From contig NZ_VRUR01000001.1 in assembly GCF_008040165.1 (NCBI RefSeq), forward strand, positions 246,150-310,149: DNA of 64,000 bases, given 5' to 3'. Of this stretch, positions 8,618-17,333 are shown one piece after another. The notes beneath the pieces were generated by a model. That model worked only from the letters and a program-made list of their open reading frames with translations, did not search any database and was not told where the DNA came from. Source of the DNA: Flagellimonas hymeniacidonis. Its GTDB lineage: Bacteria > Bacteroidota > Bacteroidia > Flavobacteriales > Flavobacteriaceae. Each line of letters begins with the position of its first letter. Position 1 is the stretch's first letter. Position numbers and translations under genes: made by a program.

Positions 8618-9667
8618 ATGAAATTATCAAACTTCAGTTTTGAATTACCCAAAGAATTATTGGCAGAATATCCCGCTGAAAATAGGGATGAATCCAAACT
8701 TATGGTGATTCATAGAGAATCTGGAAAGATTGAGCATAAAATGTTCAAAGACCTTATCAACTATTTTGATGAAGGAGATGTCATGGCGTTGAATAACACC
8801 AAGGTTTTTCCGGCCAGATTATATGGAAACAAAGAAAAAACTGGAGCCAGGATTGAAGTCTTTTTATTAAGAGAGCTAAATCAAGAGCAACGTCTTTGGG
8901 ATGTTTTGGTAGATCCAGCCAGGAAAATAAGAATTGGAAACAAACTGTATTTTGGAGATGATGAAAGTTTGGTTGCCGAGGTAATTGACAATACAACCTC
9001 TAGAGGAAGAACGTTGCGTTTCCTTTACGACGGGTCCTATACCGATTTTAGAAGAAAACTTCGCGAATTGGGTGAAACACCTCTACCAAAATATATTAAG
9101 CGAGGTGTAGAGCCAGAAGATGAGGAGCGATATCAAACCATATATGCAAAACACGAAGGTGCTGTTGCAGCCCCTACTGCTGGACTTCATTTTTCTAAGC
9201 ACTTATTAAAAAGATTGGAAATAAAAGGCGTTAAATTTGCAGAAGTTACCCTGCACGTTGGTCTGGGAACCTTCAATCCTGTAGAAGTTGAAGATTTATC
9301 CAAACATAAAATGGATAGTGAAGAACTGGTTATCGATGAAAAAGCAACTGAGATCATCAATAACGCTAAGCAAGAAAAAAGACGTATTTGTGCCGTTGGA
9401 ACTACTGTAATGCGTGGTTTGGAAAGTGCTGTGTCCTCCGGACATACCTTAAACACCTTTGAAGGATGGACAAATAAATTCATATTTCCCCCTTACGAAT
9501 TTAGCATTGCCAATTGCATGATCACCAATTTTCATTTGCCAAAATCCACACTTTTGATGATGGTTTCAGCATTTATTGGACATGATCTTATGAAAAAAGC
9601 GTACAAGCAAGCTATTTTAGAAGGGTATCGTTTTTACTCCTACGGAGATGCAATGCTAATAATTTAA
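8618..9667 (+). CDS. queA: S-adenosylmethionine:tRNA ribosyltransferase-isomerase
   Basis: QueA moves the ribosyl part of SAM onto preQ1 in tRNA to form epoxyqueuosine at wobble position 34. The 349-residue protein has the family blocks [20 protein letters not shown] near the N-terminus, [17 protein letters not shown] at about 53-69, and [15 protein letters not shown] at about 178-192. Length and motifs are standard. It has its own consensus promoter and is followed by a strong terminator. Confidence 0.95.
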   Translation: MKLSNFSFELPKELLAEYPAENRDESKLMVIHRESGKIEHKMFKDLINYFDEGDVMALNNTKVFPARLYGNKEKTGARIEVFLLRELNQEQRLWDVLVDPARKIRIGNKLYFGDDESLVAEVIDNTTSRGRTLRFLYDGSYTDFRRKLRELGETPLPKYIKRGVEPEDEERYQTIYAKHEGAVAAPTAGLHFSKHLLKRLEIKGVKFAEVTLHVGLGTFNPVEVEDLSKHKMDSEELVIDEKATEIINNAKQEKRRICAVGTTVMRGLESAVSSGHTLNTFEGWTNKFIFPPYEFSIANCMITNFHLPKSTLLMMVSAFIGHDLMKKAYKQAILEGYRFYSYGDAMLII

Positions 9668-9689
9668 TATAAAAGCTACTACCATATTA

Positions 9690-9727
9690 AAATCCCGTTT
9701 GATTGATCAAATCAACGGGATTTTTTC
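9690..9727 (+). terminator. Intrinsic terminator after queA
   Basis: The arms AATCCCGTT / AACGGGATT at 9691-9699 and 9714-9722 are followed by a T-run (TTTTTTCTT). It separates queA from rlmN. Confidence 0.8.
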
Positions 9728-9744
9728 TTGACTATCTTTAGCCA

Positions 9745-10785
9745 GTGGAAATTAAAAAGAAAGACATACGGGCCCTTACCAAAGAACAATTGCGCGACTT
9801 TTTTGTCAGCGAAGGTGATAAGGCTTTTCGTGGTAATCAAGTTTATGAATGGTTATGGCAAAAATCCGCACATTCGTTCGATTCCATGACCAATATCTCT
9901 AAAGAAACCAGGGAGATGTTGGAAAATAACTTTGTTATTAACCACATCAAAGTAGATCAGATGCAACGTAGTAGCGATGGTACCATTAAAAATGCGGTTA
10001 GGCTTCATGATGATTTGGTTGTAGAATCAGTGCTAATTCCCACAGCAACAAGAACCACAGCTTGCGTATCGAGCCAAGTAGGCTGCAGTTTGGACTGCAG
10101 GTTTTGTGCCACGGCACGATTAAAAAGAATGCGCAATCTAAATCCAGATGAAATATATGATCAGGTGGTAGCCATTGACAATGAAAGTCGATTGTATTTT
10201 GATAGACCCTTAAGTAACATTGTTTTTATGGGAATGGGAGAACCACTAATGAATTACAATAATGTACTTAAGGCAATTGAAAAAATCACCTCACCAGAAG
10301 GGCTGGGAATGTCACCTAAGCGAATTATCGTTTCCACATCCGGAGTTCCTAAAATCATCAAAAAAATGGCTGATGAAGAGGTTAAATTTGGTTTGGCAGT
10401 ATCATTGCATTCCGCAATAGATGAAGTCCGCACCTCTATAATGCCCTTTAACGCTACTTTCCCCTTAAAAGATTTGCGTGAAGCACTGCAATATTGGTAT
10501 AGTAAAACCAAAAACAGAATAACTTACGAATATGTAGTATGGGAAGGCATCAATGATACGCAAGAAGCTGCAAACGCCCTATTCAAGTTTTGCAAGTTTG
10601 CTCCATCAAAAGTGAATTTAATCGAATACAATCCTATTGATGACGGCGAATTTCAACAGGCTTCCAACGATGCTGTAGAGATGTACCAAAACACTTTAGA
10701 GAAAAATGGAATTACCGTTACCGTAAGAAGGTCTCGTGGTAAAGATATTGATGCTGCTTGTGGTCAATTGGCCAATAAGCGCTAG
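9745..10785 (+). CDS. rlmN: Dual-specificity RNA methyltransferase RlmN
   Basis: RlmN is a radical-SAM enzyme that methylates C2 of adenosine 2503 in 23S rRNA and A37 in some tRNAs. The start is GTG at 9745. The [4Fe-4S] motif CxxxCxxC is at Cys114, Cys118 and Cys121 (CSLDCRFC). The two cysteines used in the radical mechanism are visible as Cys107 (TTACVSSQ) and Cys339 (AACGQLANKR). GMGEPLMNY and YEYVVWEGIND are also typical. 346 residues, normal length. Confidence 0.95.
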   Translation: MEIKKKDIRALTKEQLRDFFVSEGDKAFRGNQVYEWLWQKSAHSFDSMTNISKETREMLENNFVINHIKVDQMQRSSDGTIKNAVRLHDDLVVESVLIPTATRTTACVSSQVGCSLDCRFCATARLKRMRNLNPDEIYDQVVAIDNESRLYFDRPLSNIVFMGMGEPLMNYNNVLKAIEKITSPEGLGMSPKRIIVSTSGVPKIIKKMADEEVKFGLAVSLHSAIDEVRTSIMPFNATFPLKDLREALQYWYSKTKNRITYEYVVWEGINDTQEAANALFKFCKFAPSKVNLIEYNPIDDGEFQQASNDAVEMYQNTLEKNGITVTVRRSRGKDIDAACGQLANKR

Positions 10786-10816
10786 ATTATAATACAGACT
10801 AATTGTTAGAATAGCC

Positions 10817-11227
10817 TTATTTCTTTTCTAAGACATATTTGTAAAACCCAACATCATTTTTATTGGCTGATAAAGTCAATGTATTCTTATTTATGGTATA
10901 GTTATACGTTCCATTTAAAATTAAGTTCCAATCAAAATCAGCAGTCCATATATTTTTGTCAGTAAATTGAATAGTATTGTTTTCCACCTTATATGTTCCG
11001 TTTCCTCCGGCTGGAAATCTATCGGTCCCTGTTGTGCTTGAAAACTGATCTTCACTGAAAGAAACTTCTACCGGGTTTGAAAAAGTTTCATCATTTTTAT
11101 ATTCCACAGTGAACGTACCTTCATAATTGCCCTCCAATGTTGTCAAAAAATCATCATTACTTTTTCCACAGCTTAAAACACATATGAAAAACCCAACAAA
11201 TAAGATTGATTTAAACCTTAATTCCAT
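10817..11227 (-). CDS. Small lipoprotein of unknown function
   Basis: A 136-residue protein with a lipoprotein signal (hydrophobic segment FKSILFVGFFICVLSC, lipobox VLSC at Cys20). The rest is rich in polar beta-type sequence with repeated T/G/N, for example LEGNYEGTFTVEY and NGTYNYTINKNTLTLSANKN, resembling lipocalin-like barrels seen in many Bacteroidota lipoproteins. That fold is a guess. It is convergent with rlmN. Function unknown. Confidence 0.75.
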   Translation of the reverse strand: MELRFKSILFVGFFICVLSCGKSNDDFLTTLEGNYEGTFTVEYKNDETFSNPVEVSFSEDQFSSTTGTDRFPAGGNGTYKVENNTIQFTDKNIWTADFDWNLILNGTYNYTINKNTLTLSANKNDVGFYKYVLEKK

Positions 11228-11423
11228 CTTCTTTCTTTAATTCAAAGATGTAAAACTTCAGTCAAAGTTGCGTGATGTCATCATCATTAAAGAAGTTACT
11301 CTATTTTGCAAATTATCGATGGTTTTGTACTAGTGTCCTAAAACTTGAAACTTCCAAGGGTGAACTCTGTCATTTTCCCTACTTTTAGACATTGAAAACC
11401 AAATTCACCAAAGGCCGATTGTA

Positions 11424-12401
11424 TTGAAGGTAGTTTCGCAGATTAGAGAGCCCATTGAGCATGAAATGGAACTTTTTGAAGAGAAGTTCCTAAAATCCAT
11501 GTCTTCCAAAGTGGCCCTGTTTAACAGAATTACATACTACATTGTTAACAGAAAAGGGAAGCAAATGCGACCTATGTTTGTGTTTCTTACTGCCAAATTG
11601 ATCAATGGGGGTAGTGTGAATGATAGAACCTTCTGTGGTGCATCTATTATTGAATTGATTCATACCGCAAGTTTGGTACATGATGATGTGGTGGACGATA
11701 GTCATAAAAGAAGAGGCTTTTTTTCCATCAATGCCCTTTGGAAAAACAAAATAGCCGTTTTGGTTGGAGATTTTCTTTTTTCAAAAGGCGTTTTAGTGGC
11801 TTTGGAAAATAAGGATTATGACCTATTGCATATCATTTCCAATGCGGTTAGGGACATGAGCGAAGGAGAATTGCTTCAGATTGAAAAAGCACGCCTTTTA
11901 GACATCACTGAAGAGGTGTATTATGATATCATTCGGCAAAAAACAGCTACTTTAATTGCAGCTTGTTGCAGTATGGGTGCTTGCTCAGTAAAACCAGATT
12001 CCGAACATGTGGAAACCTTTAGAAAATTTGGAGAGCTCTGTGGAATGGCATTCCAAATTAAAGATGACCTTTTTGACTACGGAGCTGAAAAGATTGGAAA
12101 ACCCACCGGGATAGATATTAAGGAGCAGAAAATGACACTCCCTTTGATTTATGTGTTAAATGAGAGCGATAAAGAAAAAAAACGTTGGTTGATCAACTCC
12201 ATCAAAAACCATAACAAAGATAAAAAGCGGGTAAAAGAAGTGATTGCATACGTAAAAGAAAAAGGTGGATTAGAATATGCAGTAACCAAAATGCTTGCCT
12301 TTAAAGATGAAGCTTTAGCGTTATTGGAAAATTATCCAGATTCTGATTATAAGAGTGCACTTATCCTTATGGTCAACTATGTTGTGGATCGTAAAAAATA
12401 G
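11424..12401 (+). CDS. Polyprenyl diphosphate synthase
   Basis: A 325-residue trans-isoprenyl diphosphate synthase that extends allylic diphosphates with IPP, most likely making the menaquinone side chain. The first Asp-rich motif is DDVVDD (near residue 90, in LVHDDVVDDSHKRRG) and the second DDLFD (near 215, in FQIKDDLFDYG). GKQMRPMFVF near residue 47 is the substrate-binding block. Start is TTG at 11424. Product chain length cannot be read reliably; it resembles the octaprenyl (IspB-like) group. Confidence 0.9.
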   Translation: MKVVSQIREPIEHEMELFEEKFLKSMSSKVALFNRITYYIVNRKGKQMRPMFVFLTAKLINGGSVNDRTFCGASIIELIHTASLVHDDVVDDSHKRRGFFSINALWKNKIAVLVGDFLFSKGVLVALENKDYDLLHIISNAVRDMSEGELLQIEKARLLDITEEVYYDIIRQKTATLIAACCSMGACSVKPDSEHVETFRKFGELCGMAFQIKDDLFDYGAEKIGKPTGIDIKEQKMTLPLIYVLNESDKEKKRWLINSIKNHNKDKKRVKEVIAYVKEKGGLEYAVTKMLAFKDEALALLENYPDSDYKSALILMVNYVVDRKK

Positions 12402-12406
12402 AATAG

Positions 12407-12544
12407 CTACACTTTAATACCTCCCTTTCCTGGCAACTTTTTGAAGATATCATTGAAGTTGCTCAAAAAAATGATATTCCAGACAACCTTTTTAAAACGT
12501 ACCGCGTCTATCTTTATAGAAAACAAATCGAGAACCACTTTTGA
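12407..12544 (+). CDS. Possible small ORF coupled to the ECF sigma gene
   Basis: An open frame of 45 codons between the prenyl synthase and sigma genes reads like real protein: WQLFEDIIEVAQKND, then IPDNLFKTYRVYLYRKQIE, ending NHF. Its TGA at 12542-12544 overlaps the sigma TTG start, the classic arrangement for translational coupling. There is no ATG, GTG or TTG in frame before the sequence that looks coding, so the start is unknown; an unusual start or a 5'-truncated remnant are both possible. Function unknown. Confidence 0.35.
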   Translation, partial: LHFNTSLSWQLFEDIIEVAQKNDIPDNLFKTYRVYLYRKQIENHF

Positions 12545-13110
12545 AAATCGTCTCTTTGTATACAAACGAAAAGCTTTTTATTAAAAAAGCTATTGCCGGA
12601 GATCAGCAGGTACAAAAACAATTGTACGAAAAATATGCCCCTAAGATGTTGGGCGTGTGCAGACAGTACATTAAGGATCTGCAATTTGCAGAAGATGTTA
12701 TGGTAAATGGATTTGTTAAAGTCTTTCAAAATTTGAAATCCTTTCAGCATAAGGGAAGTTTTGAGGGTTGGATAAGAAAGATTATGGTGCGGGAGAGTAT
12801 CTCTTATTTACGCAAGAAACAGTTTGTGGTCTATGACGATGAGGTGTACGAATCCCAGTCAAAGGAAATAATTAGTAGCGACTCATTACTCGATGTGGAG
12901 TATGTGCAACAACTAATAGATAAACTTCCTGAAGGGTATAAGATGGTTTTTTTGCTCTATGCGGTAGAAGGGTACAAACACCAAGAGATTGCCCAAATGT
13001 TGAAAATTTCTGAAGGCACCTCAAAATCGCAATTGTTTAAAGCACGAAAATTGCTTCAAGAAAATTTGACCTTAAAGGGGATGTCGCCCAGAATTAAATC
13101 AGGTGATTAA
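12541..13110 (+). CDS. ECF-family RNA polymerase sigma factor
   Basis: A 189-residue sigma-70 family factor of the extracytoplasmic type. Region 2 is visible at about 15-80 (DQQVQKQLYEKYAPKMLGV, AEDVMVNGFVKVFQNL, FEGWIRKIMVRE) and region 4 at about 120-180 (LPEGYKMVFLLYAVEGYKH, then ISEGTSKSQLFKARKLL). Start is TTG at 12541. It is followed by a membrane protein with anti-sigma layout and an outer-membrane protein, so it probably responds to an envelope signal. Target genes unknown. Confidence 0.92.
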   Translation: MKIVSLYTNEKLFIKKAIAGDQQVQKQLYEKYAPKMLGVCRQYIKDLQFAEDVMVNGFVKVFQNLKSFQHKGSFEGWIRKIMVRESISYLRKKQFVVYDDEVYESQSKEIISSDSLLDVEYVQQLIDKLPEGYKMVFLLYAVEGYKHQEIAQMLKISEGTSKSQLFKARKLLQENLTLKGMSPRIKSGD

Positions 13111-13120
13111 AGAAATTGGT

Positions 13121-13855
13121 ATGGAAAAATTGGAAAAACATATAAAAGATAGATTGGAGGAACGAAAAATCACTCCTTCAGCACAAGCATGGGACAAGAT
13201 TGCGGCCCAAATCGACACGGAGGAAAAACCAAAGCAGAGAGGATGGTATCTATATGCCATAGCAGCAAGTTTCATCGGTATTCTGTTAGTCTCGATATTC
13301 TTCTTTAAATCGGAACAGCCTGAAGGTAATACGATTCCTGTCGAAGTGGTAGAAGACAATAACTCCAAAAAGGATTTAATCCAACCTAAGGAAGAGAATA
13401 TCAATTTTAAAAATAAGGTACAGAAAGAATCAGCAGTAGCAGAAATTGATTCAAATAGTACGCGTGAAGACCCATCTCTAGATTTCAAGCCTGTTGTATT
13501 GCCTATTGAAACGGAAGTAGCAGAGGAAACCGTCAAAAATCCAATACAGGATAGTTTTTTAAGTGATTCTAACGATTTAATAACTCAAAAAGTAAATGAA
13601 ATTGTGGCTCAGGTTACTCTTTTGGAAACCACGAATGAAGAAGTGACTGATGCCGAGGTAGATTCCCTTTTAAGAGCTGCACAAAGGCAAATTCTTTCAG
13701 AAGAACTGTTTGCCGAAAACGGCGCCGTAGATGCCATGGCATTGCTTTCGGAAGTTGAGGGAGAATTGGATGGCTCATTTAGAGATCAAATTTTTGATGC
13801 CCTCAAAGATGGCTACTTTAAACTACGAACTGCTGTGGCCGACAGAAATAATTAA
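13121..13855 (+). CDS. Single-span membrane protein, probable anti-sigma factor
   Basis: A 244-residue protein whose start I place at ATG 13121 (MEKLEKHIKDRLEER); a GTG at 13103 overlapping the sigma stop is the alternative. A basic cytoplasmic N-terminus of about 40 residues precedes one transmembrane segment at about 41-62 (WYLYAIAASFIGILLVSIFF). The periplasmic part is acidic and low in structure signal. This layout and its place after an ECF sigma gene suggest an anti-sigma factor, but no known anti-sigma domain is recognised. A trailing helix-rich region contains DAEVDSLLRAAQRQI. Confidence 0.7.
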   Translation: MEKLEKHIKDRLEERKITPSAQAWDKIAAQIDTEEKPKQRGWYLYAIAASFIGILLVSIFFFKSEQPEGNTIPVEVVEDNNSKKDLIQPKEENINFKNKVQKESAVAEIDSNSTREDPSLDFKPVVLPIETEVAEETVKNPIQDSFLSDSNDLITQKVNEIVAQVTLLETTNEEVTDAEVDSLLRAAQRQILSEELFAENGAVDAMALLSEVEGELDGSFRDQIFDALKDGYFKLRTAVADRNN

Positions 13856-13943
13856 AATATTCATCAATCAAAAGACCTTTTTAGTTTTCCTCCCAATAGG
13901 CTTTGGGAGGAGAATTGGAAGGGACAAAAAATCAAAAAACATC

Positions 13944-15014
13944 ATGAGAACAATTACATTGTATCTAGCTTCACTTTTCTTGTTAGTTCTTTCTTACCAA
14001 GCCATCGGCCAAGAAAAATATGAACAAAAAATTGAAGTGTTAAAGGCTCAAAAAGAAAGAATTACCCAGCAGGAGAAAGAAGCACTTAAGTTTGAAGTGA
14101 AAGATATCAACAGACGCGTAAGCAAGGGTGATTTAACGTCAGAAGAAGCTAAAATACTTAAAGCTGAAGTGGCCAAAAAAAGAGCGCAAAACATAGAAAA
14201 TAGAATTGCCATTGTAGAGAATCAAATATTATTATTGGAGAGAAACCAAGGAGATGCCTTGGTTTTAATGGAAGCGGATACCATAACGCATGACGGAGTT
14301 CGAGTAGGTATTGATATTGATGGCAGACCGGCATTTTCATTTCGTTCCCGTGACTGGAAAAGAGAGGTGAAATACGATAGGAGAACCTATTCAGATTTTG
14401 TCTTTGCCATTGGCCTCAACAATGCTTTAATAGAAGGACAATCTTTGGATAATTCGCCTTACAAAATTGGAGGAAGTAGATTTTTTGAAATGGGATGGCA
14501 ATGGAGGACAAGAGTCTTTCCACGATCCAATTGGTTACGTTTTCATTATGGTTTTTCTTTTCAGTTTAATGGATTAAAGCCAGATGACAACCAGATATTT
14601 GTTCAAAACGGAAATCAGACCAGTTTGGAAGAGTTCGAATTTGAACTGGACAAATCAAAATTAAGAATGGATAACCTGGTATTTCCCGTTCATTTTGAGT
14701 TTGGTCCTTCGCGACTTAACAAGACAGAGAAGAGCTTTAGGTACTCCATCCGAAATCAATTTAGAATTGGCATCGGGGGGTATGGAGGATTTAACCTGGG
14801 TACACGTCAAAAATTAAAATACACCAGAGATGGGGAACAGGTAAAGGATAAATTTAAAAGGGATTATAATACCAGTGATTTAATTTATGGTCTAAGCGCC
14901 TATACAGGTTTTGATGGTATTCTTTTATATGTAAAGTATGATTTAAACCCCATATTTAAAGATGCTCCAATTGAGCAAAACAATATTTCTTTGGGCCTTC
15001 GGTTTGATTTATAG
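13944..15014 (+). CDS. Outer-membrane beta-barrel-like protein with N-terminal coiled coil
   Basis: A 356-residue exported protein. The ATG at 13944 starts a clean signal peptide (MRTITLYLASLFLLVLSYQA, cleaved near GQEKYE). Residues about 25-100 are charged and helical with heptad-like spacing (KYEQKIEVLKAQKERITQQE). The remainder is aromatic-rich beta sequence with short turns, ending LGLRFDL with a terminal hydrophobic/aromatic pattern typical of outer-membrane barrels. It is probably the cell-surface part of the ECF sigma locus. No named family recognised. Confidence 0.75.
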   Translation: MRTITLYLASLFLLVLSYQAIGQEKYEQKIEVLKAQKERITQQEKEALKFEVKDINRRVSKGDLTSEEAKILKAEVAKKRAQNIENRIAIVENQILLLERNQGDALVLMEADTITHDGVRVGIDIDGRPAFSFRSRDWKREVKYDRRTYSDFVFAIGLNNALIEGQSLDNSPYKIGGSRFFEMGWQWRTRVFPRSNWLRFHYGFSFQFNGLKPDDNQIFVQNGNQTSLEEFEFELDKSKLRMDNLVFPVHFEFGPSRLNKTEKSFRYSIRNQFRIGIGGYGGFNLGTRQKLKYTRDGEQVKDKFKRDYNTSDLIYGLSAYTGFDGILLYVKYDLNPIFKDAPIEQNNISLGLRFDL

Positions 15015-15027
15015 ACCAACCAAAAAT

Positions 15028-15074
15028 GCCTCCCTGCTATTTTAAATGGTATCTAAAAAAGGGAGGTGTTTTAA
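15028..15074 (+). terminator. Probable terminator of the ECF locus
   Basis: GCCTCCCT (15028-15035) can pair with AGGGAGGT (15060-15067), followed by GTTTTAAT. The loop is long (24 bases), so the call is modest. Confidence 0.45.
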
Positions 15075-15091
15075 TGATTTAAAACATAGGT

Positions 15092-15334
15092 TTATCGATT
15101 CAGTCCCTTCTCCATCCCTGGTGTAAACTCTTCCTCGTAAAACCCTCGCTTGCAATGCGAACATTCAGCAAATTTTGAGGTTTTCAATTTAAAAATGGGA
15201 ATCCAGAACAAATGCACGTAGTTGGATTGCGAAACTGTCATCAGCGTACCCTTTTGGGCACAATATGGGCAAGAAACAGTATTTAATGTTTTGGTTTGCT
15301 TTTTACCTGTTTTTGTACCGAAGAAGAGAATCAC
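15092..15334 (-). CDS. Small zinc-ribbon protein
   Basis: An 80-residue protein with two CxxC knuckles at Cys22/Cys25 (CPYC) and Cys58/Cys61 (CSHC), separated by a hydrophobic stretch (YVHLFWIPIFKLKTS). This is the pattern of small zinc-ribbon proteins found in many bacteria, some of which sit at membranes. Partner and function unknown. It is separated from the next minus-strand gene by a terminator. Confidence 0.8.
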   Translation of the reverse strand: MILFFGTKTGKKQTKTLNTVSCPYCAQKGTLMTVSQSNYVHLFWIPIFKLKTSKFAECSHCKRGFYEEEFTPGMEKGLNR

Positions 15335-15404
15335 TTTTAACTGAGTTTACGTATTTAAGGACATTATATCATTAAGTAAATAAATAAAAAATAGTTTAAT
15401 CCAT

Positions 15405-15434
15405 AAAAAAAGCCCCTAATAGAAGGGGCTTTTT
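15405..15434 (-). terminator. Intrinsic terminator after the GIN-domain gene
   Basis: AAAAAGCCCCT / AGGGGCTTTT stem (15406-15417 and 15424-15434). The minus-strand T-run follows, 15 bases after the stop at 15450. Confidence 0.8.
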
Positions 15435-15449
15435 GTTTTTAGTAATACT

Positions 15450-16124
15450 CTAATCTACTATATGCACCCGTCCTCCAACAAATGTACTTTTATTTACTCT
15501 TTTGGGTTTTCCATAAACTCGAACATCACCTCCTGCTTTTACATTGATATCCACCTGATCTGATGCAAAAACCTCAGCTTCTCCTCCAGCTGAAATTTTA
15601 ATATCGGTATTGGCAGTCCTTAAATCCCTACCATCGAAAATTCCACCAGTATTGAGTACAATGGATTGGTTTTTGGCTAATCCTGATGCTTCAACAATTC
15701 CTCCGGTGACCGCTCTAATGTCAGCATAGTCCACATCCATTCCAATGCGGATTTTAGCTCCTTCTTGAGCACGAAGTTCAATTTTGCTTTTCTTGACCAA
15801 CTCATTACAAGTAATTTTTGCGCCTTCATTACCATCTATAACATCCAAATCGGTATAATACACCTCTATTAGGGTTTCTTCCCCTAGAAATTTTTTATCT
15901 AATTGCATACGCAATTTTAGCACACCATCTCTATTCATCCATACAATATCATCTACATTTCTTCCTTTGATCATTATTCTATTATCATCAGATTGAATAA
16001 GATTCACTTCAATTAAATCAAAAACCTTGATTTTATCAAAATCCCCCACTTCTGTATCAATCATACGTTGGGAAAAAATGGTGCTGGAGAATAGTACTAG
16101 ACCGAGTGTAAACAGTTTTTTCAT
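15450..16124 (-). CDS. Secreted GIN-domain (DUF2807) protein
   Basis: A 224-residue exported protein with signal peptide MKKLFTLGLVLFSSTIFS. The body is a repetitive beta sequence of the DUF2807 (putative auto-transporter adhesin, head GIN) family: repeats such as VDINVKAGGDVRVYG, TDIKISAGGEAEVFA and IELRAQEGAKIRIG point to a right-handed beta-helix. Molecular function of the family is not established. A second member with a lipobox is at 32247-32999. Confidence 0.85.
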   Translation of the reverse strand: MKKLFTLGLVLFSSTIFSQRMIDTEVGDFDKIKVFDLIEVNLIQSDDNRIMIKGRNVDDIVWMNRDGVLKLRMQLDKKFLGEETLIEVYYTDLDVIDGNEGAKITCNELVKKSKIELRAQEGAKIRIGMDVDYADIRAVTGGIVEASGLAKNQSIVLNTGGIFDGRDLRTANTDIKISAGGEAEVFASDQVDINVKAGGDVRVYGKPKRVNKSTFVGGRVHIVD

Positions 16125-16183
16125 AATAGTGTGAGTTTACTTTTTTTAAAGATGATATTTTTATAAATCTGTTACAGTCGGAT

Positions 16184-16228
16184 TAAAAAAAATGCCATTT
16201 AAGACTAAAAAAGTATTAAATGGCATTT
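16184..16228 (-). terminator. Terminator of the Phe/Tyr operon
   Basis: AAATGCCATTTAA / TTAAATGGCATTT stem (16190-16202 and 16216-16228), followed on the minus strand by eight T. It lies 20 bases after the stop of the DAHP synthase-chorismate mutase gene. Confidence 0.8.
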
Positions 16229-16248
16229 ATAAAGGTTGTTATGTTAGA

Positions 16249-17331
16249 TTACGCGTTGATAATCTTCTCTTGATGGTTAATAGATTCTTGATGGATTGCT
16301 TTAAACATTCTTAAAACAAACTCCTCACTCAATCCTTTGGATTCTCCTTCAAGAATCATGGCACCTAAGATTTGATTCCATCTGTTGGATTGTAATACGG
16401 CAACGTTTTTTTGTTTTTTAAGCTCCCCTATTCCATCCGAAATTTTCATACGCTTTCCTAAAGTATCTATTAACTGATTGTCAATGACATCTATTTGTGC
16501 CCTAAGGTTGCTTAGTTTGCTATTATACTCCGCTTCTTCATCAGTTTCCTTTCTAATTCTAAGGTCTTGCATAATTTGTACAAGTTTTTTGGGTGTTACC
16601 TGCTGTGCGGCGTCACTCCATGCATTGTCTGGATCATAATGCGTCTCTATCATTAGTCCATCAAAGTTCAAATCCAATGCGGTTTGTGATACATCAAAAA
16701 TCATATCCCTTTTCCCTGTAATGTGCGAAGGGTCATTTATTAATGGTAAATCAGGAAATCTGTTCTGGAATTCAATAGCCAATTGCCATTCTGGAATGTT
16801 TCTATATTTACTCTTTTCATAGGTGGAAAACCCTCTGTGAATTGCCCCTAGTTTCTTTATTCCGGCAGTATGCAGACGCTCTATTCCCCCGAGCCATAAG
16901 GCTAAATCTGGGTTTACCGGATTTTTCACCAATACTATTTTATCGGTCCCTTCCAATGCATCCGCTAGTTCCTGCATGATAAAAGGACTTACTGTTGATC
17001 GTGCACCAATCCAAAGTAAATCTACATCATGTTCTAAAGCAAGGTCTACGTGAGCCCTATTAGCAACTTCGGTAGCCGTTTTTAAGCCTGTTTCTTCTTT
17101 GACTCGCTGCAACCACTTTAAACCTAAGGCTCCAACACCCTCAAAATTTCCAGGACGCGTTCTTGGCTTCCAAATGCCTGCTCGGTAGTAATTTACGTCA
17201 GTATCTTTTAAGTTGTGTGCAATTTTAAGCACTTGATCTTCTGTTTCTGCACTACATGGGCCAGCGATAACCAAGGGATGTGGTAAATCCATATCATCTA
17301 GCCATTTTCTCATTTGCTTATTGTTTTCCAT
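16249..17331 (-). CDS. Bifunctional DAHP synthase / chorismate mutase
   Basis: A 360-residue fusion. Residues about 10-255 are a class I DAHP synthase (KDPG-aldolase type): LVIAGPCSAET, AGIWKPRTRPGNFEG, NDPSHITGKRD and MIETHYDPDNAWSDA are its metal, PEP and phosphate-binding blocks. Residues about 265-350 are a type II (AroQ) chorismate mutase: LRAQIDVIDNQLIDTLGKRM, then ISDGIGELKKQKNV. It catalyses the first step of the shikimate pathway and chorismate to prephenate. The ATG at 17331 lies just past the tyrA stop; a TTG at 17337 is the overlapping alternative. Last gene of the operon. The mutase domain could mediate feedback control by prephenate, as in other such fusions (inference). Confidence 0.93.
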   Translation of the reverse strand: MENNKQMRKWLDDMDLPHPLVIAGPCSAETEDQVLKIAHNLKDTDVNYYRAGIWKPRTRPGNFEGVGALGLKWLQRVKEETGLKTATEVANRAHVDLALEHDVDLLWIGARSTVSPFIMQELADALEGTDKIVLVKNPVNPDLALWLGGIERLHTAGIKKLGAIHRGFSTYEKSKYRNIPEWQLAIEFQNRFPDLPLINDPSHITGKRDMIFDVSQTALDLNFDGLMIETHYDPDNAWSDAAQQVTPKKLVQIMQDLRIRKETDEEAEYNSKLSNLRAQIDVIDNQLIDTLGKRMKISDGIGELKKQKNVAVLQSNRWNQILGAMILEGESKGLSEEFVLRMFKAIHQESINHQEKIINA

Positions 17332-17333
17332 AA

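Noticed and set aside
13099..13536. A 145-codon minus-strand frame
   Set aside because: Antisense to the anti-sigma-like gene; low-complexity Ser/Phe composition and no domain.
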